A stretch of 64,000 nt of DNA, taken from the NCBI GenBank assembly GCA_964473155.1, contig CAYYNT010000013.1:1-64000 (forward strand). Direction: 5' to 3'. Within the stretch, counting starts at the first letter, position 1; each line of letters starts with the position of its first letter. The translations under genes and the position numbers were made by a program. Shown piece after piece: positions 1-8,054 of this stretch. Source of the DNA: JAJFUG01 sp964473155. Its GTDB lineage: Bacteria; Gemmatimonadota; Glassbacteria; GWA2-58-10. The notes below the pieces were generated by a model. That model had not been told where the DNA came from. It made no database searches and saw nothing but the letters and a program-made list of their open reading frames with translations.

Positions 1-225
1 GGCTGCCGTATTCCGCCCGGACACCCCGAGGCCTACATCGAGTCGTTCGGCAACATTTACCTGGGTGCGGCGGCCTCGATCCGCGAGGCGGTCTCCGGCA
101 AGAAAATCAAACCCAGGCTGGACCATCCGGGAGTGGAGGATGGAGTGAGGGCGATGGCGTTTATCGAGACAGTGATCGAGAGCGCGAACAGTAAGGCCAA
201 GTGGACCGCTTTCAAAAAGTTTTGA
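1..225 (+). CDS. Gfo/Idh/MocA family oxidoreductase, C-terminal fragment
   Basis: The frame is open from base 1 and stops at TGA 223-225, giving the last 74 residues of a protein that begins outside the window. The segment PPGHPEAYIESFGNIY followed by a helix ending in AFIETVIESA is typical of the C-terminus of Gfo/Idh/MocA NAD(P)-dependent sugar or polyol dehydrogenases, where the His of HPE closes the active site. The N-terminal Rossmann domain is not in view, so substrate and cofactor cannot be judged. The sugar isomerase and a second Gfo/Idh/MocA enzyme downstream suggest a shared sugar catabolic locus, although an interspersed repeat separates this gene from them. Confidence 0.75.
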   Translation, partial: GCRIPPGHPEAYIESFGNIYLGAAASIREAVSGKKIKPRLDHPGVEDGVRAMAFIETVIESANSKAKWTAFKKF

Positions 226-236
226 GCGATCTGGAA

Positions 237-366
237 GGGGCTGTCCCAAAAGTCCCCGATTTTGCTTTGTGCAAATTGCTGCAATCTCTAACCAATTGAA
301 ATAAAAGCAATTCTGTAGGGGCACGGCGCGCCGTGCCCCTACATTTAAGACTTTTGGGACAGCCCC
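237..366. repeat. Interspersed MITE-like element, copy A
   Basis: This 130 bp element has perfect 17 bp terminal inverted repeats (GGGGCTGTCCCAAAAGT at 237-253 and its complement at 350-366) and a 30 bp perfect internal palindrome at 314-343 containing GGGCACGGCGCGCCGTGCCC. A related copy lies in reverse orientation at 20028-20153 and a diverged one at 27967-28092. It encodes no protein. The structure fits a non-autonomous mobile element, but I see no clear target duplication. Confidence 0.8.
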
Positions 367-390
367 TTTTATTAAAATCCCGCAGAATAC

Positions 391-490
391 TCCGACCTGT
401 GGGCGGAGATGAATGCGGAGCAGGGGCAAGGGGGATGCAATCCACCTCCGCGCCTTTCAAGATGCCCCGCCCTGTGGGCGGGGTGATTCA
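391..490. repeat. Pair of similar short hairpins upstream of the isomerase gene
   Basis: Two related motifs 74 bp apart read TCCGACCTGTGGGCGGA (391-407) and CCCCGCCCTGTGGGCGGGG (465-483). The second is a perfect 8 bp stem with a 3-base loop, and the first a weaker version. Both lie between repeat copy A and the start at 530. Function unknown; they could be leader structures or eroded repeat units. Confidence 0.4.
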
Positions 491-529
491 CTTATCAGGA
501 ATTACGAGGCTGAGACAAGGAGGCGAAAA

Positions 530-1522
530 GTGGCGCGACCTGTAACTATCTTCACCGGCCAATGGGCCGACCTGCCGTTGGAAACCATGTGCGCCAAGGC
601 AAAGGATTTTGGATATGACGGGCTGGAGCTGGCTTGCTGGGGCGATCACATGGAACTGGACAAAGCCCTGAATGAGCCGGACTATCTGGCGAACAAGAAA
701 AAGACGCTCGAAAAGTACGGCCTCAAATGCTGGGCCATCTCCAACCATCTCTCAGGCCAGCTTACCCTGGACCTCAACAACGATGGGCGTTCGGATGCAT
801 TCGCGCCGAAAAACACCCACGGCGACCCGGAGGCCCAGCGCAGGTGGGCGATCGAAGCCCAGAAAAAGGCCGCCCGCGTGGCCAAAAAGTTCGGCGTGGG
901 CGTGGTCAACGGGTTTACCGGCTCGCCGATCTGGCATCTGATCTACAGTTTCCCGCCGGTGACCAGAAAGATGATCGATGATGGCTATATGCGTTTCGCC
1001 GAGGTCTGGAACCCGATTCTGGACGTCTATGCCGAGGAGGGGATCAAGTTCGCCCTGGAGGTGCATCCCACCGAAATCGCTTTCGACATAGTCACCACCC
1101 GCCGCACTCTCGATGCCATCGGCCGGAGGCCGGAATTCGGTTTCAATTTCGATCCCAGCCACCTTCACTGGCAGGGAATCGACCCCGTGCGTTTCATTCA
1201 GGAATTCGGCGACCGTATTTATCACGTGCACATGAAGGATGCGATTGTCACCCTGGACGGAGCATCCGGGATTATCAGCAGCTATCTGAATTTCGACCAG
1301 GCGGGACGGGGCTGGAATTTCCGCAGCCCGGGCCGCGGCGAAGTCAATTTCGAAGAGATAATCCGTGAGCTTAACCGCATAGGGTACAAAGGCCCGCTGT
1401 CGGTGGAGTGGGAGGATGCGGGCATGGACCGCGAGCACGGCGCCATGGAAGCCTGTGAGTTCGTGCGCAATGTCGATTTTCCGCCCTCAGCTACTGTGTT
1501 CGATGAAGCTTTCGGTGAGTAA
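530..1522 (+). CDS. Sugar phosphate isomerase/epimerase family protein (TIM barrel)
   Basis: The 330-residue product belongs to the xylose isomerase-like TIM-barrel (AP_endonuc_2) family, which isomerises or epimerises sugars and related polyols using a divalent metal. Recognisable segments are GYDGLELACWGDH near the N-terminus, EVHPTEIAFD (metal-ligand Glu), NFDPSHLHWQG, DRIYHVHMKDA (metal-ligand His) and GPLSVEWEDAGMD with the second catalytic Glu near the end. I start at GTG 530 because AAGGAGG lies just upstream and conserved sequence begins immediately; an in-frame start at 413 would add unrelated residues reading through the hairpins. It probably works with the flanking Gfo/Idh/MocA dehydrogenases in oxidation and rearrangement of a sugar. 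The substrate is unknown. Confidence 0.88.
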   Translation: MARPVTIFTGQWADLPLETMCAKAKDFGYDGLELACWGDHMELDKALNEPDYLANKKKTLEKYGLKCWAISNHLSGQLTLDLNNDGRSDAFAPKNTHGDPEAQRRWAIEAQKKAARVAKKFGVGVVNGFTGSPIWHLIYSFPPVTRKMIDDGYMRFAEVWNPILDVYAEEGIKFALEVHPTEIAFDIVTTRRTLDAIGRRPEFGFNFDPSHLHWQGIDPVRFIQEFGDRIYHVHMKDAIVTLDGASGIISSYLNFDQAGRGWNFRSPGRGEVNFEEIIRELNRIGYKGPLSVEWEDAGMDREHGAMEACEFVRNVDFPPSATVFDEAFGE

Positions 1523-1549
1523 CCGAACTTTTCACTGGAGAGAACGCGA

Positions 1550-2290
1550 ATGAGAAGCGTATTGTTGCCCTTTCTGATCGTATTCTTGCTCGGTATTGTC
1601 TCGGCCGTTCAGGGGGCCGGGGAGAAAACGGCGCCTGTGGGGACGCTCCTTCTCATAACTGGTGCGGACCGGGCACATGACTGGCGCGCCAGCCTGCCGG
1701 ATTTGAGAAAAGCCCTCGAGGACGGCGGCTTTAAAGTGGTGGTGACCGAAGACCCCTGGGTTTTTACTACAGAGGGAATGAAAGCTTATGACGGGATCGT
1801 GATGCAGGCCTATCCGGATGAGCGCTGGCCAAAACCAGTCGAGGCGGCTTTCATTTCGCTGATCCGCGGAGGCATGGGGATCGGGATCGTCCACAGCGCC
1901 AACAACTCGTTCCCGGGCTGGAGCGAGTTCGAGGACATGGTGGGTCTTCTCTGGCGCGTGGACGATGTCCACAAGGCCGGACACGATCATTACGGGCAAT
2001 TCACGGTGAAAATCGTGGATAAAGGGCATTTTATCACCAAGGGTATGACCGATTTCCCGACCACGGATGAGTTGTACCGGGACCTCACGAAATATTCGGA
2101 TTTCCATGTGCTGGCCGAGGCGTTCAGCCGGGACAAGCAGGCCGGCTATCCGATCCTGATGGTCAAGACATACGGCAAGGGCCGCGTGTTTCATACGGTC
2201 CTGGGGCATGACGCCGTCTCCATGCAGGCGGAGGGATTCCGGACCAGCATTCAGCGTGGCATGCTCTGGGCTTTGGGCAAGGATAAGTGA
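1550..2290 (+). CDS. Secreted ThuA-like domain protein
   Basis: The 246-residue product starts with a signal peptide (hydrophobic LLPFLIVFLLGIVSAVQG, cleavage near residue 22), so it is probably periplasmic. The rest matches the ThuA-like fold, a class I glutamine amidotransferase relative often found with sugar-utilisation genes: a LLLITGADRAHDW strand-turn, YDGIVMQAYPDERW, and GMGIGIVHSANNSF where amidotransferases carry their nucleophile elbow. GKGRVFHTVLGHD near the C-terminus is typical of ThuA proteins. It starts 27 bp after the isomerase and touches the next gene, so it is in the same operon. The biochemical activity of ThuA-like proteins is poorly established. Confidence 0.85.
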   Translation: MRSVLLPFLIVFLLGIVSAVQGAGEKTAPVGTLLLITGADRAHDWRASLPDLRKALEDGGFKVVVTEDPWVFTTEGMKAYDGIVMQAYPDERWPKPVEAAFISLIRGGMGIGIVHSANNSFPGWSEFEDMVGLLWRVDDVHKAGHDHYGQFTVKIVDKGHFITKGMTDFPTTDELYRDLTKYSDFHVLAEAFSRDKQAGYPILMVKTYGKGRVFHTVLGHDAVSMQAEGFRTSIQRGMLWALGKDK

Positions 2291-2328
2291 CTGTTCAACT
2301 GAAACCAACTTTCACGAGGTTTCCAAGC

Positions 2329-3699
2329 ATGAGCGAAAAGAAGGACAAAAAAAACCTGAACCGTCGTGAACTGCTCAAGTCCGGCGCGTTTTTCGCCATG
2401 GCCGGGGCCGGACTGACCGCCTCGCCACTGGTGGGCGCGGCAGCGAAAAAAGCCTCTGGAGCCAATGACCGTATCCGGGTGGGAGTGCTCGGACCGGGCA
2501 AGCAGGGCCGTTCAAACATGATGGCTTTCGCCCATAATCCAGAGGTGGAGATCGCGGCGGTATGCGACTGCTACAAGCCGAACCTGGATCTGGGTCTCAA
2601 GGCTCTGGCTGAGGCGGGAAAACCTGTCCCAAAGACTTTCGCGGATTTCCGCAAGGTTCTTGAGCTGAAAGATATTGATGCCGTGATAGTCGCCTCGCCG
2701 GACCACTGGCACCCGGCCATGAGTGTCATGGCCTGCCAGGCGGGCAAGGATGTCTATGTGGAAAAGCCGGTTTCAGTCTGCGTGGCCGAGGGACGCAAAA
2801 TGGTCGAAGCGGCGCGCAAGTACGAACGCGTCGTGGGCGTGGGCACACAGCAGCGCTCGGGCAAGCATTTCCAGCGCGCGGTTGAACTGGTGCAGAGCGG
2901 CAGGCTGGGAAAGGTAACCGAGGTCAGGACCTGGAATTACGGCAACGAGTTCCCGGCCGGAATCGGCAACCCGCCGGACAGCGAACCGCCCGCGGGACTG
3001 GATTGGGACATGTGGCTGGGACCGGCCCCCAAAGTGCCGTTCAACATCAATCGCTTCGGGGTTGTGGATGACGGGCGCTGGAGCAGTTTCCGCTGGTTCT
3101 GGGACTATGCGGGCGGCTGGCCCACCGACTGGGGCACGCACCTGATCGATATAGTGCTCTGGGCCATGAAACAGAAAGGGCCGCGCCGTGTTTCCGGAAT
3201 GGGACGCAAGTTCCTGCTACAGGACAACCGCGACACTCCGGACACAATGCTCCTGTGCTACGAGTTCCCGGAGTTCATCCTCACATATGAATGCCGCCGC
3301 TGCAGCGGAGAAAGCGGCGACGGGCATGGATACGGGATAGAGTTCCACGGAACCGACGGCAGTCTGTATGTCAACCGTGAAGGTTACAGCTTCCGCCCCG
3401 AGAAAGAGGACAAGGGCGATGAGACTTTCGACAAGTCCGCAGCCTTTTCCGGTGGAGAGAGCGAACAGCATGCCACGCACGTGAAAGCTTACATCGAGTG
3501 TCTGAAGACCCGCAAGCGTTTCATCTCGGACATAGAGGACGGGCACCTGGCCTCGGCCACACCGCACCTGGGCAACCTGTCCCTGCGACTGGGCCGTTCA
3601 CTTCAGTATGACCCGGAAACCGAGCGTATTCTTAACGACCCGGAAGCGGACCGCATGTTGATGCGCCAGTACCGCGCCCCCTGGACTCTCGAAGTCTGA
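2329..3699 (+). CDS. Gfo/Idh/MocA family oxidoreductase with Tat signal
   Basis: The 456-residue product has a twin-arginine signal (NRRELLKSGAFFAMAGAGL), so it is probably exported folded with its nicotinamide cofactor. The Rossmann motif follows (RVGVLGPGKQGRSN), then VIVASPDHWHPAMSV and VYVEKPVSV, the conserved EKP lysine motif of Gfo/Idh/MocA enzymes. The C-terminal domain contains WPTDWGTHLIDIVLWA. Such exported family members oxidise sugars or glycosides and are common in polysaccharide-degrading bacteria. I prefer ATG 2329 (GAGGT upstream) over GTG 2287, which would overlap the previous stop and put extra residues before the Tat motif. A terminator hairpin follows at 3768. The substrate is unknown. 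Confidence 0.88.
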   Translation: MSEKKDKKNLNRRELLKSGAFFAMAGAGLTASPLVGAAAKKASGANDRIRVGVLGPGKQGRSNMMAFAHNPEVEIAAVCDCYKPNLDLGLKALAEAGKPVPKTFADFRKVLELKDIDAVIVASPDHWHPAMSVMACQAGKDVYVEKPVSVCVAEGRKMVEAARKYERVVGVGTQQRSGKHFQRAVELVQSGRLGKVTEVRTWNYGNEFPAGIGNPPDSEPPAGLDWDMWLGPAPKVPFNINRFGVVDDGRWSSFRWFWDYAGGWPTDWGTHLIDIVLWAMKQKGPRRVSGMGRKFLLQDNRDTPDTMLLCYEFPEFILTYECRRCSGESGDGHGYGIEFHGTDGSLYVNREGYSFRPEKEDKGDETFDKSAAFSGGESEQHATHVKAYIECLKTRKRFISDIEDGHLASATPHLGNLSLRLGRSLQYDPETERILNDPEADRMLMRQYRAPWTLEV

Positions 3700-3767
3700 T
3701 ATATGCTCTGAGCCGGTTTGCTGTGTCGGCTAATGGGTCGCTGTGAGCAATGCAATGACAGATACTG

Positions 3768-3798
3768 AAACGGGCGTGGATCATCCGCGCCCGTTTTC
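3768..3798 (+). terminator. Rho-independent terminator of the sugar operon
   Basis: A 9 bp stem (AAACGGGCG 3768-3776 with CGCCCGTTT 3788-3796) ends in a short T run. It lies 70 bp after the stop codon of the oxidoreductase gene. Confidence 0.65.
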
Positions 3799-4189
3799 TC
3801 ATGTAAACATTTATAATTTTGAAGAAACGTCAGGCAGAACAACAGGATGTATCAGTCCATATTCAATGCGTCATGCCCGCCGAAAAAATTTCCATTGAAT
3901 TCCCTATCAAAAACCTGTTTACCAGGAAGAAAAATCCGGCTTCGCCTCAAATTATCCACAACCTATCCACAGAACTGGATGAGCCTGCCGTAAAAATGCA
4001 ATTCGATGTAATAGCGGCGTAAGGTCTTTAAAATAAAATAATTAAGAGTGATTGTGTCAAATAATCAATTCTGTATTTATCTGCTGGATTCTTCATTAAC
4101 TGTATGGCTTGTGGATAACTCTTTGATTTTTCGATAAGGGCAGTTGTGGTTTGAAAATGTGAAGAAAATGGAGGATTTCCGGGCGGGTT
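3799..4189. other. AT-rich intergenic region with DnaA-box-like sites
   Basis: This gap is markedly AT-rich compared with its surroundings and has no convincing gene. It holds an exact TTATCCACA (3952-3960), CTATCCACA (3963-3971), and TGTGGATAA (4110-4118), which is an exact box on the other strand. Between them lies an A/T stretch (about 4025-4080) that could unwind easily. This resembles a replication origin or a DnaA-titrating site, but no dnaA, dnaN, gidA or parAB is nearby. A 67-codon open frame at 3819-4022 has no recognisable features and I do not call it. Confidence 0.45.
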
Positions 4190-5296
4190 TCAGCGTTTGC
4201 GGAACAGCTTGCGCAGACTTTCCGGGTCGATTGCCTCAACCCGGTGGCCACGCCATCCGCTTACCGTGGCGGCCGCGGTCAGGCTTGAAATAATCGCCTC
4301 TTCCGCCGCTTCCGCAGCGGCCTGGAACAGGGGATCCAGTTCTCCGCCATCCAGCGGCCTCACCGGCAATATCCCCTTCATGACCCCTCTGCCCTGCCGC
4401 AGGGCCGGGTGCGTGGAAAACGCGATTGCATAGTCGCCGCTGCCGTTGGAGAAATCGGCGCCGGTGCGGGCCATGCCGGCGAAAGCCCTTCGGGCCAGAC
4501 GGCGCAGGCTTTCGTGGGTCAGCGGGGCGTCCGTGGCCAGAACGATCACGCACGACCCGTCGTGTTCAGCGCTTTCTCGCTCCAGGAGTTTCCCTGCCGG
4601 TACTCCGTCGATAGTCAGCCGTCCGCCGAAATTTGTCTGCGCCAGTGCGCCGACCGTCCAGACGCCGTCTTCAGTGTTGACCGCGCGGGAGGAGGTTCCT
4701 ATTCCGCCCTTGAATCCAAGGCAGCGCACACCGGTTCCGGCTCCGACCGAACCCTGTGTCACCGGGCCGCCTGAGGCGGCAGCGAGAGCCGTTTCAACCT
4801 CATCCGCTCCTACCGCCATCGCCCGGATGTCGTTCAGGTAGTGATCGTTGGTCTCGGCTACAAGCGGATTGATCGAATAGACCTCTTCCATTCCCGGCAG
4901 GGCCAGCATGTGACGGATAAGGGCTTGAGCCGCTGCGGGAACGGACAGGGTGTTGGTCAGCAGGACCGGAGTTTCGAGCAGACCCAGCTCGTTTACCTGC
5001 GTGCTGCCGGCCAGCTTTCCGAAACCGTTGAACACCTCCACCGCGGCGGGGACTTTTTCCAGGAACAGGTTACCGGGGTGGGGCAGAACGGCGGTGACGC
5101 CGGTGCGGATGCTGTCGCCGCGGACCAGGGTGCAATGGCCCACACGCACTCCGGCGACATCCGTAATCGCGTTCAGAGCGCCGGGCGGCATCGAGCCGAT
5201 TTTAATCCCCAGCGAACGCAGGCCCGGTCTTGCCTGGGCTTGTGATTCATGAATCGAAAACATAAGGATGCAGACCATCATAAGAACGGTGCGCAA
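4190..5296 (-). CDS. P1 family (DmpA/BapA-like) aminopeptidase
   Basis: The 368-residue product belongs to the P1/DmpA family of N-terminal nucleophile hydrolases, which cleave themselves into two chains and then act as aminopeptidases, often on D- or beta-amino-acid peptides. Family landmarks are NAITDVAGVRVGHCT near the N-terminus, VYSINPLVAETND, and TQGSVGAGTGV, where Ser183 should be the autocatalytic cleavage site and nucleophile; GFKGGIGTSSR follows. A signal peptide (residues 1 to about 20, ending SQA) suggests periplasmic location. The start is TTG at 5296, preceded by GAGGT; the ATG at 5281 is too far from that site. A good promoter lies upstream on the same strand. It stands alone. 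Confidence 0.88.
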   Translation of the reverse strand: MRTVLMMVCILMFSIHESQAQARPGLRSLGIKIGSMPPGALNAITDVAGVRVGHCTLVRGDSIRTGVTAVLPHPGNLFLEKVPAAVEVFNGFGKLAGSTQVNELGLLETPVLLTNTLSVPAAAQALIRHMLALPGMEEVYSINPLVAETNDHYLNDIRAMAVGADEVETALAAASGGPVTQGSVGAGTGVRCLGFKGGIGTSSRAVNTEDGVWTVGALAQTNFGGRLTIDGVPAGKLLERESAEHDGSCVIVLATDAPLTHESLRRLARRAFAGMARTGADFSNGSGDYAIAFSTHPALRQGRGVMKGILPVRPLDGGELDPLFQAAAEAAEEAIISSLTAAATVSGWRGHRVEAIDPESLRKLFRKR

Positions 5297-5327
5297 ACTG
5301 ACCTCTTTTGCGTGAAAGTTCGGTCTA

Positions 5328-5356
5328 ATAATAATGTAAACGGTTCAGACTGACAA
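5328..5356 (-). promoter_or_regulatory. Predicted sigma-70 promoter for the P1 peptidase gene
   Basis: On the minus strand TTGTCA (5356-5351), a 17 bp spacer and TATTAT (5333-5328) form a near-consensus promoter. It would start transcription about 25 bp before the TTG start codon. Confidence 0.6.
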
Positions 5357-5620
5357 CTCTCAAGAGGAGCGTCGCTTCAACGGGATGCGCACGGTGTTTC
5401 AAAAAGGCGATTAACTGGTTGCTAATTTTGAGAATGCATATTTTGTCTAAACTGCCTGTCCATTTGTCCGATAAATAGTACAGATAAGTTAAATTGCGCC
5501 CGGGAAAAACGACCGCAGCAGGCTTCAGTTCAGATAAAGGTCCGCCAGCCTTTGGATGAGCCGGGGTTTTGTCGTTTTCCACGGGATTGGCGCGGAAAAC
5601 CCCGGACCCCCGCATATCTC
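5357..5620. other. Intergenic region between divergent genes
   Basis: With the promoter at 5328-5356 this fills the gap between the peptidase and the glycosyltransferase. I see no other gene, repeat or RNA. A TTG-started extension of the glycosyltransferase to 5552 is possible but unlikely. Confidence 0.5.
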
Positions 5621-7216
5621 ATGACAGCCGATCTCTCTACTCTTTTCACCAACCTCCGCCTGCTCAGGGTGCGCTATCCCGGCATCCATCGCAAACTCAA
5701 TCAGAAAATAGTCAACAGCGTGCTGGACGGTCTTTTCCGGGGTGATGACGGGCGTTATGCCTATCTGGTCCAGGACGAGAAACAGCATTCGATACTGATA
5801 AAGGAATCGGCACGGCAGATCGATGCGGGAGGGAAACGCATCGTAATTCTGCTCGGAATCGGCATGGGGTATCAATTGTTCGACGTTTTCCGCGGATTGG
5901 ACGAGGAACAGAACCTGATCGCCGTGGAAACGCGCCCGGACCTTCTGTGCAAGTCCATGTATGTGAACGACTGGCGTCCGTTGCTCAACTCGCCGCGTTT
6001 TCGCCTGATGCTCGGTTTTGACCGTCACGCCATCCATGGACTGGCCGAGTTCATGTCCCCGGCCACCCGGCGCGAGGACTGCATGGTCCTTGACAACAAG
6101 GTGCTGGTCACGATCGATCAGAAATTCTATTCCTGGTGGAACCTGTATTTCTATCTGGTTTCCGGACTCGAGTATGACGGGATAAGGGTGATCAACGCAG
6201 TGATGGGTGGTTTCAATCCCTGGGACCCGGACAACCTGTATCTGAACATGCCTTCCGATTTCCTGGGAAAGCGCCCCGCAGAGCTGGACACGGATGAGAT
6301 TTTCGGACGTTTCAGGACTCTGGCCCAGGTTCTGGCTCCCGGCCTGGCGACTTTGCGTTCCGGTGAACTGCCCTGGATCAAAAATCTGCCCTCGGCCGGT
6401 AAAGCAGGCAAGGTTTCGGTGATCCTGCTCTGCTGGAACCGTTCGGATCACACTGCACGCTGCCTGGAAAGCCTTCTCGGACGGACAGAGTACGAGAATT
6501 TCGAGGTCATAGCCGTGGATAACGGTTCCACGGACGATACACCGCAGCTTCTGCGCGAACTGGCTCTCCGGGACGGCCGCGTGCGCCCGTTGTTCGCCGG
6601 GCGCAACCTTGGTATCCCCGGCGGGCGTCAGGCCGGTCTGGAAGAGGCAGAAGGTGAATACGTGCTTTTCCTGGATAATGATACTGAAATCGAGCGCAGC
6701 GATTTCATGGAGGTGATGGTCCAGGCGCTCGAATCCCATCCCAACGCCGGTTCGACCGGTGCTTTCGCCACGGTTTACACCTCGGACCGCAATGATTCTT
6801 TCATCCAATGCGTGCATGTGCCAGGATTGATTGCACCAGTAGCCTGGTGCAGCGGTTATTGCCTGATGGTGCGGCGCAGCGCTCTGGATGATATAGGGGG
6901 ACTGGATTCAGGATTCTTCCAGCCCTATGGATCGGAGGATGTCTATCTGGGTTACAAGTTGCGTGAGCATGGCTGGATGACTGTCTCGACCGCCGACCTG
7001 GTCGCCGTGACCCATCATATCGCTCACCGGGACTATCATTACGACTATGACTGGCAGAAATCGGGCAGCCAGAACAGCCAGATGCTGCTGCGGCGGTTCG
7101 GACCGCGCCGCCGTCTGCTGAATCCGGTTCTCGACAACAGCACCGCGCGGGGACTCTGGGACCCGGAAATCGGTGAATTCCTGCCATCTCCCAGCTATTC
7201 CTGCCCCAAATTGTAA
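5621..7216 (+). CDS. Family 2 glycosyltransferase with N-terminal DUF115-like domain
   Basis: The 531-residue product has two parts. The C-terminal half (from about residue 264) is a GT-A family 2 glycosyltransferase: VSVILLCWNRSDHT, FEVIAVDNGSTDDTPQ, the metal-binding DxD-type FLDNDTEIE near residue 352, and later GGLDSGFFQPYGSEDVYLG. The N-terminal half (residues 1 to about 230) includes ILLGIGMGYQLFDVF and LIAVETRPDLL and resembles the DUF115/MptE-like region of motility accessory factors, which glycosylate flagellin; that resemblance is an inference. There is no signal peptide, so it is cytoplasmic. It stands alone. The acceptor might be a surface protein or polysaccharide. I chose ATG 5621 over TTG 5552, though neither has a strong ribosome site. 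Confidence 0.8.
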   Translation: MTADLSTLFTNLRLLRVRYPGIHRKLNQKIVNSVLDGLFRGDDGRYAYLVQDEKQHSILIKESARQIDAGGKRIVILLGIGMGYQLFDVFRGLDEEQNLIAVETRPDLLCKSMYVNDWRPLLNSPRFRLMLGFDRHAIHGLAEFMSPATRREDCMVLDNKVLVTIDQKFYSWWNLYFYLVSGLEYDGIRVINAVMGGFNPWDPDNLYLNMPSDFLGKRPAELDTDEIFGRFRTLAQVLAPGLATLRSGELPWIKNLPSAGKAGKVSVILLCWNRSDHTARCLESLLGRTEYENFEVIAVDNGSTDDTPQLLRELALRDGRVRPLFAGRNLGIPGGRQAGLEEAEGEYVLFLDNDTEIERSDFMEVMVQALESHPNAGSTGAFATVYTSDRNDSFIQCVHVPGLIAPVAWCSGYCLMVRRSALDDIGGLDSGFFQPYGSEDVYLGYKLREHGWMTVSTADLVAVTHHIAHRDYHYDYDWQKSGSQNSQMLLRRFGPRRRLLNPVLDNSTARGLWDPEIGEFLPSPSYSCPKL

Positions 7217-7379
7217 GTTCCGCACCCCATTTCGGGCACACTGTTACTGTCCAATCTTGCCGCCATCCGCTGAATTGTTTATGTTCCATACTGTAAATCA
7301 GACTGACATTATTGGCACGTACCTTGCCATTTTTAACCGGATTGAGTGATTGCACCGTCTATCGAGCGGGAGCGTATTC

Positions 7380-7946
7380 ATGGACAGGGAATCGACTTAC
7401 AAGCTGTTGACTGTTTATACGCACGGTGAAAGCCTTATCCGCCACGCCCTGGCAGTGGAGGCCGCCATGCGGGCCTATGCGGTGCGTTTTGGCGAGGATG
7501 AGAACCTGTGGGGCGCGGTGGGACTGATCCACGATTTCGATTACGAGCAGCACCCATCGCTGGAGGAGCATCCGATGGTCGGGGCGGGCATATTGCGAGG
7601 CCTGGGCTGGCCTGAGCCGGCCCTTCATGCCATCCTGAGCCACGGGGACTCCACGGGCGTCCCCCGCGAGAGCCGTCTGGACAAAGCTCTCTATGCGGTG
7701 GACGAGCTTTGCGGCTTCATCACCGCCGTGGCCCTGGTGCGTCCCTCGCTGTCGCTGGATGACCTGACCGCGAAAAGCGTAAAGAAGAAGATGAAGGACC
7801 GCGGGTTCGCCCGTCAGGTTGACCGCGAGCAGATGGAGCGCGCCGCCGCCGGCCTGGGAGTCGAGTTCGGCGAGCATGTGGATTTCGTGATTGCGGCTTT
7901 GCGTCCGATTCAGACTCAACTGGGGCTTAAAGCATTAAACGTCTGA
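7380..7946 (+). CDS. HD domain phosphohydrolase-like protein
   Basis: The 188-residue product is a small single-domain HD protein: RHALAVEAAM supplies the first His, LIHDFDYEQHP the HD pair, and EEHPMVGAGIL plus ILSHGD the downstream metal ligands. These proteins are metal-dependent phosphohydrolases acting on nucleotides or similar compounds; the exact substrate cannot be told. It has no signal peptide or transmembrane segment. ATG 7380 is preferred, with CGGGAG upstream; TTG 7350 would add ten unconserved residues. It stands alone between the glycosyltransferase and the duplicated secreted protein. Confidence 0.82.
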   Translation: MDRESTYKLLTVYTHGESLIRHALAVEAAMRAYAVRFGEDENLWGAVGLIHDFDYEQHPSLEEHPMVGAGILRGLGWPEPALHAILSHGDSTGVPRESRLDKALYAVDELCGFITAVALVRPSLSLDDLTAKSVKKKMKDRGFARQVDREQMERAAAGLGVEFGEHVDFVIAALRPIQTQLGLKALNV

Positions 7947-8054
7947 AGCTTCAATAACGCTGCCGTCAGGGCTGGTACGGCAGCGGGCCAGCAACCGATG
8001 TTTCCATGTTTTATGAAAGCGCCTCTTACCGTATCATCCCGGAGGATGGTCACA

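Noticed and set aside
391..490. Possible CRISPR-like repeat pair
   Set aside because: Only two imperfect, self-complementary units of unequal sequence; no array or cas genes.
3819..4022. 67-codon open frame in the AT-rich gap
   Set aside because: It has no ribosome site, no homology that I recognise, and covers the DnaA-box-like sequences.
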